DNA of 64,000 nt from CAZYQW01 sp964649825 (GTDB taxonomy: Bacteria > Planctomycetota > B15-G4 > JADJEK01), in NCBI GenBank assembly GCA_964649825.1, contig CAZYQW010000137.1, positions 84,168 through 148,167 of the forward strand, read 5' to 3'. Made by a program: the position numbers and the translations under genes. Below the pieces are notes generated by a model that searched no databases, had not been told where the DNA came from, and saw only the letters and a list, made by a program, of their open reading frames with translations. This document shows positions 63,982 to 64,000 of this stretch, piece after piece; the stretch's first letter is position 1, and each line of letters begins with the position of its first letter.

Positions 63982-64000
63982 ATGACCTCGCCTCGCTTCG

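Noticed and set aside
1..64000. tRNA, rRNA, CRISPR arrays, prophage genes or an origin of replication
   Set aside because: I looked for cloverleaf arms, rRNA core motifs, direct-repeat arrays and phage structural genes and saw none.

Overview
The window is high-GC bacterial DNA that reads as a member of the Planctomycetota. The grounds are: repeated secreted proteins built from FG-GAP/VCBS, YWTD, Ig-like or beta-helix modules that end in one related C-terminal domain; repeats of the type DCNGNGVPDECE; two pairs of an ECF-type sigma factor overlapping a membrane Ser/Thr kinase; and a TIR-WD40 protein carrying the QWEWRYL linker seen in planctomycete kinase-WD40 proteins. This placement is inference from gene content; no rRNA or tRNA gene is visible.

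Layout. 1-210 is the end of an ECF sigma factor. 466-7151 holds a TIR/transmembrane/WD40 protein facing a DUF4062-CHAT-STAND-TPR gene that is frameshifted and appears to have lost key motifs. 7324-13294 holds an S41 protease and a 1350-residue secreted Ig/FN3/VWA protein. 13587-18612 is a minus-strand cluster: an unknown protein, an ECF sigma factor with an unusual N-terminal extension, and a kinase with a C-terminal FGE-sulfatase fold, successively overlapping as ATGA, plus a further unknown gene downstream. 19232-23872 holds a hydrolase/OsmC fusion, a sulfatase-fold lipoprotein, a GNAT acetyltransferase and an SRPBCC protein. 24210-27630 is a second sigma/kinase pair. 27840-32465 holds three secreted proteins.

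32602-42466 is a molybdenum/tungsten redox region: a formate dehydrogenase alpha subunit, then (after a scrambled 3 kb) an aldehyde:ferredoxin oxidoreductase, a MobA-MoaD fusion and a fused NuoE-NuoF-type subunit. The scrambled stretch contains fragments of a second aldehyde oxidoreductase upstream of fdhA and a 5' fragment of a second fdhA downstream of the intact oxidoreductase. This is what a tandem duplication of an aor-fdhA unit followed by reciprocal loss would leave.

42792-64000 is a mosaic of small proteins, two VOC proteins, a nitrilase-family amidase, lipoproteins (DUF3568-like and M48), a possible copper-monooxygenase-like protein, secreted FG-GAP/VCBS proteins, a matrixin-type protease, a frameshifted DUF4258-like gene, glycoside-hydrolase-like secreted proteins and uracil phosphoribosyltransferase.

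Repeats: a 118-bp element occurs twice in opposite orientation (18634-18751 and 35440-35557; 92% identical by eye), each directly upstream of a minus-strand gene, one sitting inside the aldehyde oxidoreductase remnant. A strong nested palindrome lies at 63904-63981. Several broken genes differ from an intact reading by one base in a short homopolymer, so some may be sequencing errors rather than true pseudogenes.
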